Of a DNA stretch of 5,888 bases, positions 1 through 5,877 are shown one piece after another. This DNA is from Deltaproteobacteria bacterium (GTDB taxonomy: Bacteria; Desulfobacterota; Desulfobacteria; Desulfobacterales; SG8-13). The stretch covers positions 1 to 5,888 of the forward strand of contig DAOVBC010000165.1 in the NCBI GenBank assembly GCA_030670715.1, in the 5' to 3' direction. Both the position numbers and the translations under genes were made by a program. Position 1 is the stretch's first letter; each line of letters opens with the position of its first letter. A model generated the notes under the pieces. That model was not told the origin of the DNA. It did not search any database and saw only the letters and a list, made by a program, of their open reading frames with translations.

Positions 1-13
1 ATTACCTCCTTTA
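1..13 (-). promoter_or_regulatory. Possible Shine-Dalgarno of a divergent gene starting left of the window
   Basis: Read on the minus strand, the first bases give AAAGGAGGTAAT running off the left edge, a near-perfect Shine-Dalgarno core that would put a start codon just outside the window. If so, the left neighbour is transcribed divergently from qmoA and the 727-bp region carries promoters for both sides. The minus-strand ATG at 18-20 has no Shine-Dalgarno of its own and is a poorer start. The call rests on one motif at a sequence edge. Confidence 0.35.
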
Positions 14-99
14 CCTCCATGCTTGTTAATAAATTGTGGGTACTATAACCTATAAAAAGGTAGACTCAAGGTCGCCGAAAGTCCTTGAATCTTGCGATT

Positions 100-198
100 G
101 TGGAGTACTGGAGTGATGGAGAATTGGAGTGTTGTAAAAAAGATAGTCACCTTTTTTACCATTACTCCATTCCAGTACTCCAATACTCCATCACTCCG
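100..198. repeat. Long imperfect palindrome built of GGAGT-type units
   Basis: The left arm (about 100-142) and right arm (about 151-198) are imperfect reverse complements. Both are made of degenerate units such as GGAGTACT, GGAGTGAT and GGAGTATT. The centre is a perfect 9-bp stem, GTAAAAAAG (134-142) with CTTTTTTAC (151-159), around an 8-nt loop. A related single unit, GATGGAGT, occurs at about 225-232. It looks like an intergenic repeat, not a gene or terminator. As RNA it would form a long hairpin in either direction. I cannot tell whether it is mobile. Confidence 0.7.
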
Positions 199-238
199 GA
201 ATAACTGTAAATTTTAATCAATCCGATGGAGTAGCCTT

Positions 239-262
239 TTTTTCGGTTATAAATCCGAAAAA
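239..262. repeat. Short perfect hairpin
   Basis: TTTTTCGG (239-246) pairs with CCGAAAAA (255-262) across an 8-nt A/T loop. Neither strand has a T tract directly after the stem, so it is not a good intrinsic terminator. It lies between two larger palindromic repeats and may be incidental. Confidence 0.4.
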
Positions 263-268
263 CTTAAC

Positions 269-345
269 AAACCACAAAGACACACAAAGTTCACAAGCGG
301 CAAGATTTAAAATCCTTTGTGCCCTTTGTGAACTTTGTGGTTGGT
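269..345. repeat. Imperfect palindrome of the ACCACAAAG...CTTTGTGGT type
   Basis: The left arm begins AACCACAAAG (270-279) and contains CACAAAGTTCACAAG. The right arm contains CCTTTGTG and ends AACTTTGTGGTT (331-342), the reverse complement of the left end. The arms differ by small internal insertions, and within each arm CACAAAG-like units recur. Repeats with ACCACAAAG ends are common between genes in many bacteria, as I recall. It carries no coding sequence and no T tract consistent with a terminator. Confidence 0.7.
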
Positions 346-385
346 CTTTTTGGGGGGATAATTTTAAATATGTATCGGTGTCAAT

Positions 386-542
386 CTTGATGAAATCGTA
401 AAAAGTATAACCGATGGCTAAGTAAAAAGTTCCATATACAAGGCGTAGTGGTTTTTCAGGGACGAGGCAATACCTGTAGTATGCCGAGGGTCTGAAAAAC
501 CGCTGCAACGCAGTAGGTGGGACTTTTTACGACGCCATCAAG
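386..542. mobile_element. MITE-like palindromic element with a duplicated left end
   Basis: GTAAAAAGTTCC at 422-433 begins an arm of about 38 bp that ends GTGGTTTTTCAG (448-459). Its imperfect reverse complement runs from CTGAAAAACCGC (492-503) to GACTTTTTAC (521-530). The outer pair GATGGC (413-418) and GCCATC (534-539) extends the palindrome to 413-539. The centre has a further small stem, GGCAATAC (466-473) with GTATGCC (479-485). The right end (522-542) matches, inverted, not only the left end but also 386-406 at 18 of 21 positions, so the left terminus is present twice. It encodes no transposase and I see no clear target-site duplication. Size and structure fit a non-autonomous MITE or a REP/BIME-like repeat; which of these is unresolved. 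Confidence 0.55.
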
Positions 543-576
543 TTTTAAGTGCCTGTCATAATTACTATTTGTTGCC

Positions 577-599
577 ACCTAAAACCTAAAACCTAAAAC
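577..599. repeat. Three tandem copies of a 7-bp unit (ACCTAAA)
   Basis: ACCTAAA is repeated three times exactly (577-597), followed by AC. It is non-coding and lies about 130 bp upstream of qmoA. Short tandem arrays like this can change length by slippage. Any effect on qmo expression is speculative. Confidence 0.85.
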
Positions 600-602
600 G
601 TA

Positions 603-628
603 ATGAATTCGATTTCTTGTGAATTCAT
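603..628. promoter_or_regulatory. Perfect inverted repeat, possible operator upstream of qmoA
   Basis: ATGAATTC (603-610) and GAATTCAT (621-628) are perfect 8-bp inverted repeats with a 10-nt spacer, so half-site centres lie 18 bp apart. It sits 100 bp before the qmoA start codon. It could be a regulator-binding site or an RNA hairpin in the leader, but I do not recognise the motif as belonging to a particular regulator. Confidence 0.3.
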
Positions 629-716
629 CAGTTTTCAGCCATGAAGTACCAGTCAAAATCCAAAGGATATCGTTTGAAGGACGGAACCATTATCAATTGT
701 TAAAACCTTGTTATAC

Positions 717-724
717 GGAGGGAG
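717..724 (+). promoter_or_regulatory. qmoA ribosome binding site
   Basis: GGAGGGAG lies just before the ATG at 728, with GGAGG (717-721) six bases from the start. It supports this ATG over the internal ATG at codon 13, which would remove part of the strand leading into the FAD-binding GGGISG motif. Confidence 0.85.
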
Positions 725-727
725 AGC

Positions 728-2008
728 ATGACAGAAAAGACAGCCCCTGCTAGTGGAAGCATCATGGTTGTTGGCGGAGGGATCAGCGGATTGACCACAG
801 CTCTCGAAGCTGCTGAAGTGGGCTACGAGGTGTTTGTGGTGGAAAAAAATCCGTATCTGGGCGGAAGAGTCGCGCAGCTGAATCAATATTTTCCCAAGCT
901 GTGCCCCCCGACCTGCGGCCTCGAGATCAACTTCAGAAGAATCAAAGACAATCCGCGGGTGAAAGTTTTTACGATGACAGAGGTCGAAAAGGTCGACGGT
1001 GGTCCCGGGGCCTATACCGTTTCCGTAAAGATAAATCCCAGGTATGTGAATGAAAACTGTACCTGCTGCGGCGACTGCACGGAAGCCTGCCAGACCGAAA
1101 TCGACAGCTATTTTGATTTCGGCATGCAAAAGATCAAAGGGGCTCATCTGCCGTTTGAGATGGCTTTTCCGGCCCGCTTCATCATCCATCCATCCGTAAA
1201 AGATTCACCGGAGGACGCCCAACGGGTGAAAGAGTCGTGCAAATACGATGCGGTCGACTTTGACATGCAGGCCAAAACCTTCGACCTGCAGGTGGGTGCC
1301 ATTGTCTGGGCCACCGGCTGGGAGCCTTATGATGCCAAAAAAATCGACAATCTGGGCTTCGGGCAGTACCCGAACATCATTACCAATATGATGATGGAAC
1401 GCCTGGCGGCGCCTAACGGTCCGACCAAGGGCAAGATACTGCGCCCGTCTGATGACAAGCAGCCGCAAAGCGTGGCCTTTGTACAGTGCGCCGGCTCGCG
1501 GGACGAAAACCACCTCCCCTATTGTTCCTACATCTGCTGTATGGCTTCATTGAAGCAGGCCACCTATGTGCGTGAGCGGTATCCGGAGGCCAAAATCTAT
1601 ATTTTTTATATTGATCTCAGGGCCCCCGGTCTGCGCTACGAAAAATTTTACAAAAAAATCAAGGAAGACGAAAATATCTTTTTTATCAAGGGCAAAGTGG
1701 CGGAAGTCAGCGAGGAGCCAGACAGCGGTAATATCACCGTGGTTGCCGAAAACGCCGTGACCGGGGAAAAGATCCACCAGACGGTCGAAATGGTGGTGCT
1801 GGCCACCGGCATGCAGCCGACTGCCGCTGCTGCCAAGCTGCCGGCGGATTTGAAGTACACCGAAGACGGTTTTATCATTAATGACTTTGAAAAGGGTGGT
1901 ATGTTTGCGGCAGGCTGCGCCAACAAGCCCCTTGACGTGACGTCATCCAACCAGAATGCGACCGGTATGGCTTTAAAGGCGATTCAAACCCTGGTGAATA
2001 AGGAGTAG
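728..2008 (+). CDS. qmoA: QmoA, HdrA-like FAD/iron-sulfur subunit of the Qmo complex
   Basis: The 426-residue product is a cytosolic flavoprotein related to heterodisulfide reductase subunit A (HdrA). It is thought to relay electrons between the membrane subunit QmoC and APS reductase. The N-terminal Rossmann motif GGGISG (16-21), acidic E39 at the end of strand 2 and LGGR (44-47) mark the FAD site. ATG motifs near 195-197 and 359-361 are typical of this flavoprotein fold. C111-x2-C114-x2-C117-x3-C121 fits a [4Fe-4S] cluster, with an extra C113. The HdrA signature follows: C254-AGSRD, then C266 and C270-C271. Further cysteines are C59, C63 and C397 in AAGCANKPLDV. HdrA's own N-terminal domain is absent, as expected for QmoA, and the length fits the family. 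There is no signal peptide or membrane segment. The qmoA name rests on co-occurrence with qmoB and qmoC. Confidence 0.95.
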   Translation: MTEKTAPASGSIMVVGGGISGLTTALEAAEVGYEVFVVEKNPYLGGRVAQLNQYFPKLCPPTCGLEINFRRIKDNPRVKVFTMTEVEKVDGGPGAYTVSVKINPRYVNENCTCCGDCTEACQTEIDSYFDFGMQKIKGAHLPFEMAFPARFIIHPSVKDSPEDAQRVKESCKYDAVDFDMQAKTFDLQVGAIVWATGWEPYDAKKIDNLGFGQYPNIITNMMMERLAAPNGPTKGKILRPSDDKQPQSVAFVQCAGSRDENHLPYCSYICCMASLKQATYVRERYPEAKIYIFYIDLRAPGLRYEKFYKKIKEDENIFFIKGKVAEVSEEPDSGNITVVAENAVTGEKIHQTVEMVVLATGMQPTAAAAKLPADLKYTEDGFIINDFEKGGMFAAGCANKPLDVTSSNQNATGMALKAIQTLVNKE

Positions 2009-2012
2009 GAGG
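2007..2012 (+). promoter_or_regulatory. qmoB ribosome binding site overlapping the qmoA stop
   Basis: AGGAGG overlaps the TAG stop codon of qmoA (2006-2008) and lies 5 bases before the ATG at 2018. The arrangement favours coupled translation of qmoA and qmoB, consistent with two subunits made in fixed ratio. Confidence 0.85.
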
Positions 2013-2017
2013 TATCC

Positions 2018-4354
2018 ATGGATAAGAAATATGGTGTATATATCTGCACGGGTTGCGGAATCGGAGATGCCCTTGATATCGACGCATTGAGCGACGTTGC
2101 CAAAGAGGAAGCGCTACCGGTTCAGACCCATCCGATGTTTTGCGGAAAAGAAGGCGTGGAGCTGATCAAAAAAGATATTGAAGAAAAAGGGATCAACACG
2201 ATAGTCATTGCCGCCTGCTCCCGGCGGGTCAATTTTGATGTGTTCAGCTTTGACGGATGCATCGTCGACCGTGTGAACTTAAGAGAACAGGTGGTCTGGT
2301 CGCATCCCCGATCCGAGTTTCCGGCACTGACCGAAGACCAGATCGATGACGAGATCCATTTTGACCGGCTGCAAATGCTGGCTGATGACTATCTGAAGAT
2401 GGGGATGGCCCGGGTTGAAAAGGTCGAGCTGCCCGAACCCTACAAGGTTGAAAACTTCACCCGCAAGATCCTGGTCATCGGCGGCGGTATCACCGGAATT
2501 TCCGCCGCTCTGGATGCGGCCGCTACCGGTTACGAAGTTACCATCGTTGAAAAGGAAGCGGCGCTGGGCGGGCAGGCCAACAACTGGCGTAAGCAGCTGC
2601 CGCTGGGGACACCTTATGAAGAGTTGAGCGCTCCCATCATCGATGAAAAAATCCAGGCGGTAAACGACAACCCTAAAATTACGGTAAAGACCGAAACGGT
2701 GGTTGCGCGCCTGGCCGGTGAGCCGGGGAATTATACCGTGACGCTGAAAAAACCGGGTGAAAAAATTGAATTTGACGTCCCCTATCCGCTACCGGAGGAA
2801 ATGACCGTCGATGAAAAGGGCAAGGAGTTGAATGCGGAGCAACTCCATGAAAAGTTCATGGAATACAATGAAGGCAAGCTGGACATTCTGACTGTTGACC
2901 CGAACGGTGAAAAATTCGGCGCCGTTATTCTGGCCGCCGGTTGGCGACCGGCGGCGCTCGAAGGAGAAGAATTCGCCCATCTGGGTATTGACTTGACGGA
3001 TGTCGTCACGAATGCGGAATTTGAAAAGCTCGCCAGAAACGGTAAGATCACACGCCCCTCCGACGGCAAGGAGGCCAAATCGGTGGTTTTCATTCAGAGC
3101 CCCGACAAGGAAGACGATGGCGATTTCGCTTATACCGGTGCGGTGACGAGCCTGGTGGCTTTGAAACAGGCCAAGTATGTGCGCGAAGACTTCCCCGATG
3201 ACGGCAAGGCCTACATTTTTTATCAGCACATGCGCACGCTTGGGCTGAGCGAGAATTTTTACAAGAGCATCCAGCAGGATGTGGGTATTTTCATGACCAA
3301 GGGAACCGTTGTCAGCGTTTCGAAAAACGGTGACGGCCTCATCGTCGAGGCGGACGACACCCTGCTGGGCGAAAAACTCCAGGTCAAAGCCGACCTGGTG
3401 GTGCTGGCCGCCGGCATGGTTCCGGCCACCGTGGATGATCCGGTGGTCAACATGGCTTACCGCCAGGGACCGGCCTTCCGCGACATCGACCTTTTTGACG
3501 GCTACGTCGATTCCAATTACATCTGCTTTCCTTACGAAACTCAAAGAACCGGGATTTATGCCGCCGGTGCCATTCGCAGGAGCATGACCGTGGAGGAGTC
3601 GATCGAAGATGCCTCCGGCGCAACCCTTAAGGCGATTCAGTGTCTGGAATCGGTCAACAGAGGGGTTTCGGTTCATCCCCGGGCCGGCGATATGACCATT
3701 CCGGACTTTTTCTTTCAGCGCTGCACCCAGTGTAAACGCTGCACCCAGGAATGTCCCTTTGGCGCCATCGACGACGATGAGAAGGGAACACCCAAACCGA
3801 ATCCGGCCCGCTGCCGGCGCTGCGGTACCTGTATGGGATGCTGTCCGGAGCGGATTATTAACTTTTCCGATTACAGCATCGACAGTATCGGGTCCATGGT
3901 AAAGGCCATCGGGGTGCCTTCGGAAGACGATTATGAGGAACCTCCCATGAGAGTCCTGGGATTTGTCTGTGAAAATGACGCCTATCCGGCGCTTGATATT
4001 GCCGGTCTCAACCGGTTGTCATACTCGGCGGATGTACGCTTTATCCCGATCCGCTGCCTGGGTTCGATGAACGTCATCTGGATCAAGGACGCTCTTGCCC
4101 AGGGAATGGACGGGATTTTCCTCATGGGGTGCAAGCACGGCGATGATTACCAGTGTCACTTCATCAAGGGCAGTGAGCTGGCGGACATCCGTATCCAAAA
4201 AATCGGTGAGGCCCTGTCGAGTCTGGCCCTGGAGGAAGAGCGGGTGGCCCAGTTTGAGGTTGCCATCGATGATTACGACAAGATCCCCCAGATGGTTAAT
4301 GATTTTGTGGAAATGATCGAAGAGCTCGGACCGAACCCGTTTAAAGGGTTCTAG
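2018..4354 (+). CDS. qmoB: QmoB, HdrA-like flavoprotein with ferredoxin and MvhD-like C-terminal modules
   Basis: The 778-residue cytosolic subunit is built from four parts. Residues 1-100 are the HdrA N-terminal domain (C10, C13, C42, AACSRR with C67, and NLREQVVWSHP). Residues 149-545 are the HdrA-like FAD core, with GGGITG (155-160), E178, LGGQ (183-186) and AAG motifs near 306-308 and 464-466. Residues 569-612 are a two-cluster ferredoxin, C569-x2-C572-x2-C575-x3-C579-P and C599-x2-C602-x2-C605-x3-C609-P. From about 644 to the end is an MvhD-like module with C651, C680, C705 and C713, enough for a [2Fe-2S] cluster. The core lacks the cluster cysteines kept in QmoA: S361, T373, T377 and S378 stand where QmoA has Cys. 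The family role is electron transfer, probably at the APS reductase interface or an additional electron entry site. The conserved tail of the core (ALKAIQ-like, as in QmoA) shows the two subunits are paralogues. Confidence 0.95.
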   Translation: MDKKYGVYICTGCGIGDALDIDALSDVAKEEALPVQTHPMFCGKEGVELIKKDIEEKGINTIVIAACSRRVNFDVFSFDGCIVDRVNLREQVVWSHPRSEFPALTEDQIDDEIHFDRLQMLADDYLKMGMARVEKVELPEPYKVENFTRKILVIGGGITGISAALDAAATGYEVTIVEKEAALGGQANNWRKQLPLGTPYEELSAPIIDEKIQAVNDNPKITVKTETVVARLAGEPGNYTVTLKKPGEKIEFDVPYPLPEEMTVDEKGKELNAEQLHEKFMEYNEGKLDILTVDPNGEKFGAVILAAGWRPAALEGEEFAHLGIDLTDVVTNAEFEKLARNGKITRPSDGKEAKSVVFIQSPDKEDDGDFAYTGAVTSLVALKQAKYVREDFPDDGKAYIFYQHMRTLGLSENFYKSIQQDVGIFMTKGTVVSVSKNGDGLIVEADDTLLGEKLQVKADLVVLAAGMVPATVDDPVVNMAYRQGPAFRDIDLFDGYVDSNYICFPYETQRTGIYAAGAIRRSMTVEESIEDASGATLKAIQCLESVNRGVSVHPRAGDMTIPDFFFQRCTQCKRCTQECPFGAIDDDEKGTPKPNPARCRRCGTCMGCCPERIINFSDYSIDSIGSMVKAIGVPSEDDYEEPPMRVLGFVCENDAYPALDIAGLNRLSYSADVRFIPIRCLGSMNVIWIKDALAQGMDGIFLMGCKHGDDYQCHFIKGSELADIRIQKIGEALSSLALEEERVAQFEVAIDDYDKIPQMVNDFVEMIEELGPNPFKGF
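4333..4351 (+). other. Hairpin at the 3' end of qmoB, touching the stop codon
   Basis: GAACCC (4333-4338) and GGGTTC (4346-4351) form a perfect 6-bp stem with a 7-nt loop, ending one base before the TAG at 4352. There is no T tract after it, so it is not a standard terminator. It encodes the last residues NPFKGF. It might stabilise the upstream mRNA or affect qmoB/qmoC stoichiometry, but this is inference and the stem is short. Confidence 0.4.
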
Positions 4355-4456
4355 CGCGGGGTTTAAAAAGTTTCATACTTGATATAGGCAATTTAATATT
4401 TCAGATTACCAATTTGAATCACAAGATCTTTGAGACGGGGCACTAGGAGGTAGACT
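4355..4456 (+). promoter_or_regulatory. qmoB-qmoC intergenic spacer with qmoC ribosome binding site
   Basis: The spacer is 102 bp, A/T-rich in the middle (about 4365-4430) and has no open frame of note. AGGAGG at 4445-4450 is six bases before the ATG at 4457 and fixes the qmoC start. A TTGATA at 4379-4384 resembles a -35 box but has no good -10 partner at the right distance, so an internal promoter is possible but unsupported. Confidence 0.6.
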
Positions 4457-5605
4457 ATGGCAAATGCAATTGTTGTTGAGCCTGATGTAAGTTTTATCAA
4501 AGAAGTCGGTAAACTGGGGGGCGGAGACCTGAAAAAGTGTTTTCAGTGCGCCACCTGCTCGGTCGTATGCCCGATTTCACCGGACAACAAACCCTTTCCC
4601 CGCAAGGAGATGATTGCCGCGTCATGGGGGTTGAAGGACAGACTGGTTGCCGATTATGATGTCTGGCTGTGCCACAATTGCGGAGACTGCTCCACCCTGT
4701 GCCCGCGCGGTGCCAGACCCGGTGATGTGCTGACTGCAATACGGGCGTACGCGGTCAGGGAGTATGCCACGCCCAAGGCCCTGAGCAAGGCGATTGCCGA
4801 TCCCAAAATGCTGCCGATTCTGCTGGCCATCCCGGCGATTATTTTCATAGGGCTGGGCCTGGTCCTTAAAGCGTTCGGCCTCAACTGGATTAATTTTTCG
4901 CCGCATGGCGATGAAATCTGGCAAGCGCATTTCATTTCCAACTATCTGGTGGATATCATCATGATTCCCACCTTTTTCGGTGCTGTCGGCGTTTTCGCCC
5001 TCGGGCTCAAGCGATTTTTGGCCGATATCCATGCCAGTGCCCTGGCCGAAGGCAAAACCACCGAGGGAAAAATCGATCCCATCGGCATTATAAAGGCCCT
5101 GGTGACTGTGGTATTGACCATCATCAAGCATAGTAAGTTCGACGAATGCAGCGAAAACAAAGATCGTTCCACGGCCCATATGCTGGTGCTTTTCAGCTTT
5201 ATCGGGCTGTTTATCGTGACCAACTGTTTTTTTGTGGCCGAGTGGCTGCTGCACATCGAAGGCCCGTACAGTCAGCTCAACCCTGTCAAATGGCTCGGTA
5301 ATGTTGCCGGTGTTGCGCTGATTATCGGTGCGCTGCTGCTGTTGAAAAACCGGTTGTCCAAAAAAGACCAGGAATCCAGTTATTGGGACTGGTATCTTAT
5401 CGGTCTGGTATTGGCACTGGGAGTGACCGGCATGGGGACTGAGATAACACGGCTGGCGGGCCTGGCAGCCGTGTCCAATGTCATCTATTTTCTGCACCTG
5501 ATGTTCGTCTGGAGCCTGTTTGCGTACACGCCGTTTTCAAAGCTGGCCCACATTGTTTACCGGACGACGGCGCTGGTATACGCGGAGTACACGAATCGGC
5601 AATAG
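4457..5605 (+). CDS. qmoC: QmoC, membrane cytochrome b subunit with HdrC-like ferredoxin head
   Basis: The 382-residue protein fuses an HdrC-like cytosolic domain to a NarI/HdrE-type membrane domain. It anchors the complex and exchanges electrons with menaquinone. The head has two [4Fe-4S] motifs, C28-x2-C31-x2-C34-x3-C38-P and C72-x2-C75-x2-C78-x3-C82-P. Hydrophobic segments lie near 119-142, 161-184, 240-263, 279-298, 312-331 and 338-358, with a weaker one at 208-224. This agrees with about six transmembrane helices. Histidines at or near membrane segments (H158, H225, H241, H266, H347, H365) are candidate b-heme ligands; which ones bind is not decided here. The KHSKFDEC (224-231) and RSTAHM (237-242) stretches resemble the conserved region of related cytochrome b subunits such as DsrM. 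No HdrB-type CCG domain is present, as expected for QmoC. DsrM is the main alternative family but lacks this neighbourhood. Confidence 0.95.
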   Translation: MANAIVVEPDVSFIKEVGKLGGGDLKKCFQCATCSVVCPISPDNKPFPRKEMIAASWGLKDRLVADYDVWLCHNCGDCSTLCPRGARPGDVLTAIRAYAVREYATPKALSKAIADPKMLPILLAIPAIIFIGLGLVLKAFGLNWINFSPHGDEIWQAHFISNYLVDIIMIPTFFGAVGVFALGLKRFLADIHASALAEGKTTEGKIDPIGIIKALVTVVLTIIKHSKFDECSENKDRSTAHMLVLFSFIGLFIVTNCFFVAEWLLHIEGPYSQLNPVKWLGNVAGVALIIGALLLLKNRLSKKDQESSYWDWYLIGLVLALGVTGMGTEITRLAGLAAVSNVIYFLHLMFVWSLFAYTPFSKLAHIVYRTTALVYAEYTNRQ

Positions 5606-5624
5606 ATAGGTGTTCTAAAAACTA

Positions 5625-5655
5625 AAGGGGGCTTTAGGCCCCCTTCTTTATTTTC
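5625..5655 (+). terminator. Rho-independent terminator of the qmo operon
   Basis: AAGGGGGC (5625-5632) pairs perfectly with GCCCCCTT (5638-5645) around a 5-nt TTTAG loop. It is followed by the T-rich tract CTTTATTTTCT. It starts 20 bp after the qmoC stop codon, as expected for the end of the transcript. Confidence 0.93.
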
Positions 5656-5693
5656 TGATGGGCAAGCGTTTGGTATTTTGTGTTTAAAATATA

Positions 5694-5726
5694 GTGTTGC
5701 GAGTTACGGGTTGCGTGTTGCGAGTT
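5694..5726. repeat. Two direct copies of a 12-bp unit
   Basis: GTGTTGCGAGTT occurs at 5694-5705 and again, identical, at 5715-5726, a period of 21 bp. The intervening ACGGGTTGC is a further variant of the same GGTTGCG-type unit. It looks like a degenerate short tandem repeat between genes. Confidence 0.7.
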
Positions 5727-5782
5727 TTGTTTCCATTTTATAACGATTCTCAAAAGTATATTCCGATATCAAGCAGTTTCTT

Positions 5783-5815
5783 AAATCCCCCTGGCCCCCT
5801 TTTTCAAAGGGGGGA
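5783..5815. repeat. C-rich/G-rich palindromic intergenic repeat
   Basis: CCCCCTTT (5795-5802) pairs with AAAGGGGG (5806-5813) around a 3-nt loop, preceded by AAATCCCCCTGG. Repeats of this form (CCCCCTTTTTCAAAGGGGG) are, as I recall, widespread between genes in many bacteria. It is a strong stem with no T tract following on the plus strand, so it is better read as a repeat than as a terminator. Confidence 0.7.
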
Positions 5816-5877
5816 GGCGATTCCATGGTTTCATCTTCTCGCGAACCGCCCAATCTGTCTAAGAGAATCCTTTTTAG

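Larger units (their letters stand above)
1..727. other. Non-coding, repeat-rich region upstream of qmoA
   Basis: No convincing gene is present. The longest open frame here (minus strand, 218-508) runs through two palindromic repeats and resembles no protein family I know. The region holds three different palindromic elements, a 7-bp tandem repeat and a small inverted repeat, described separately. Additional weak stems are TCAAGG (66-71) with CCTTGA (83-88), and TTTTTCGG (239-246) with CCGAAAAA (255-262). In many sulfate reducers aprBA lies directly upstream of qmoA. Here no apr gene reaches into this stretch, so APS reductase is either further left or elsewhere. The qmo promoter should lie in the last 100-200 bp, but I see no convincing sigma-70 -35/-10 pair. 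Confidence 0.8.
728..5655 (+). other. qmoABC operon
   Basis: Three same-strand genes encode the three known subunits of the Qmo complex in the usual order A-B-C, followed by one strong intrinsic terminator and with none inside. qmoA and qmoB are 9 bp apart and probably translated in close succession. qmoC follows after a 102-bp gap with its own strong Shine-Dalgarno. Co-transcription is inferred from this arrangement. Confidence 0.85.

Noticed and set aside
1..48. End of a plus-strand gene (such as aprA) at the left edge
   Set aside because: All three plus frames stop within about 55 bases, and the short translations do not resemble anything I can identify. The sequence is better explained by a minus-strand Shine-Dalgarno.
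218..508. 96-codon minus-strand open frame upstream of qmoA
   Set aside because: It runs across two palindromic repeat elements, has no recognisable domain and no good ribosome binding site. Open frames through such repeats are expected by chance.
674..702. Possible sigma-70 promoter: TTGAAG with TTGTTA 17 bp downstream
   Set aside because: The -10 match is poor, so it is not reported as a promoter. The true promoter may lie elsewhere in the leader.
577..726. CRISPR-like or attachment-site structure
   Set aside because: The only tandem repeats are 7-bp units without spacers, and no tRNA gene or integrase is present.
2789..3676. Long 295-codon minus-strand open frame inside qmoB
   Set aside because: It lies entirely within qmoB, whose domains and motifs are unambiguous. 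Its translation is of shadow type, rich in His/Gly/Val, with no known motif.
4622..5497. 291-codon minus-strand open frame inside qmoC
   Set aside because: It is antisense to the clear cytochrome b/ferredoxin gene and has no recognisable family features.
728..5605. Methanogen-type hdrABC or dsrMK operon instead of qmo
   Set aside because: No HdrB CCG domain or DsrK-like protein is present. The QmoA/QmoB pair of HdrA-like proteins, the MvhD-like tail on QmoB and the ferredoxin-cytochrome b fusion match Qmo.
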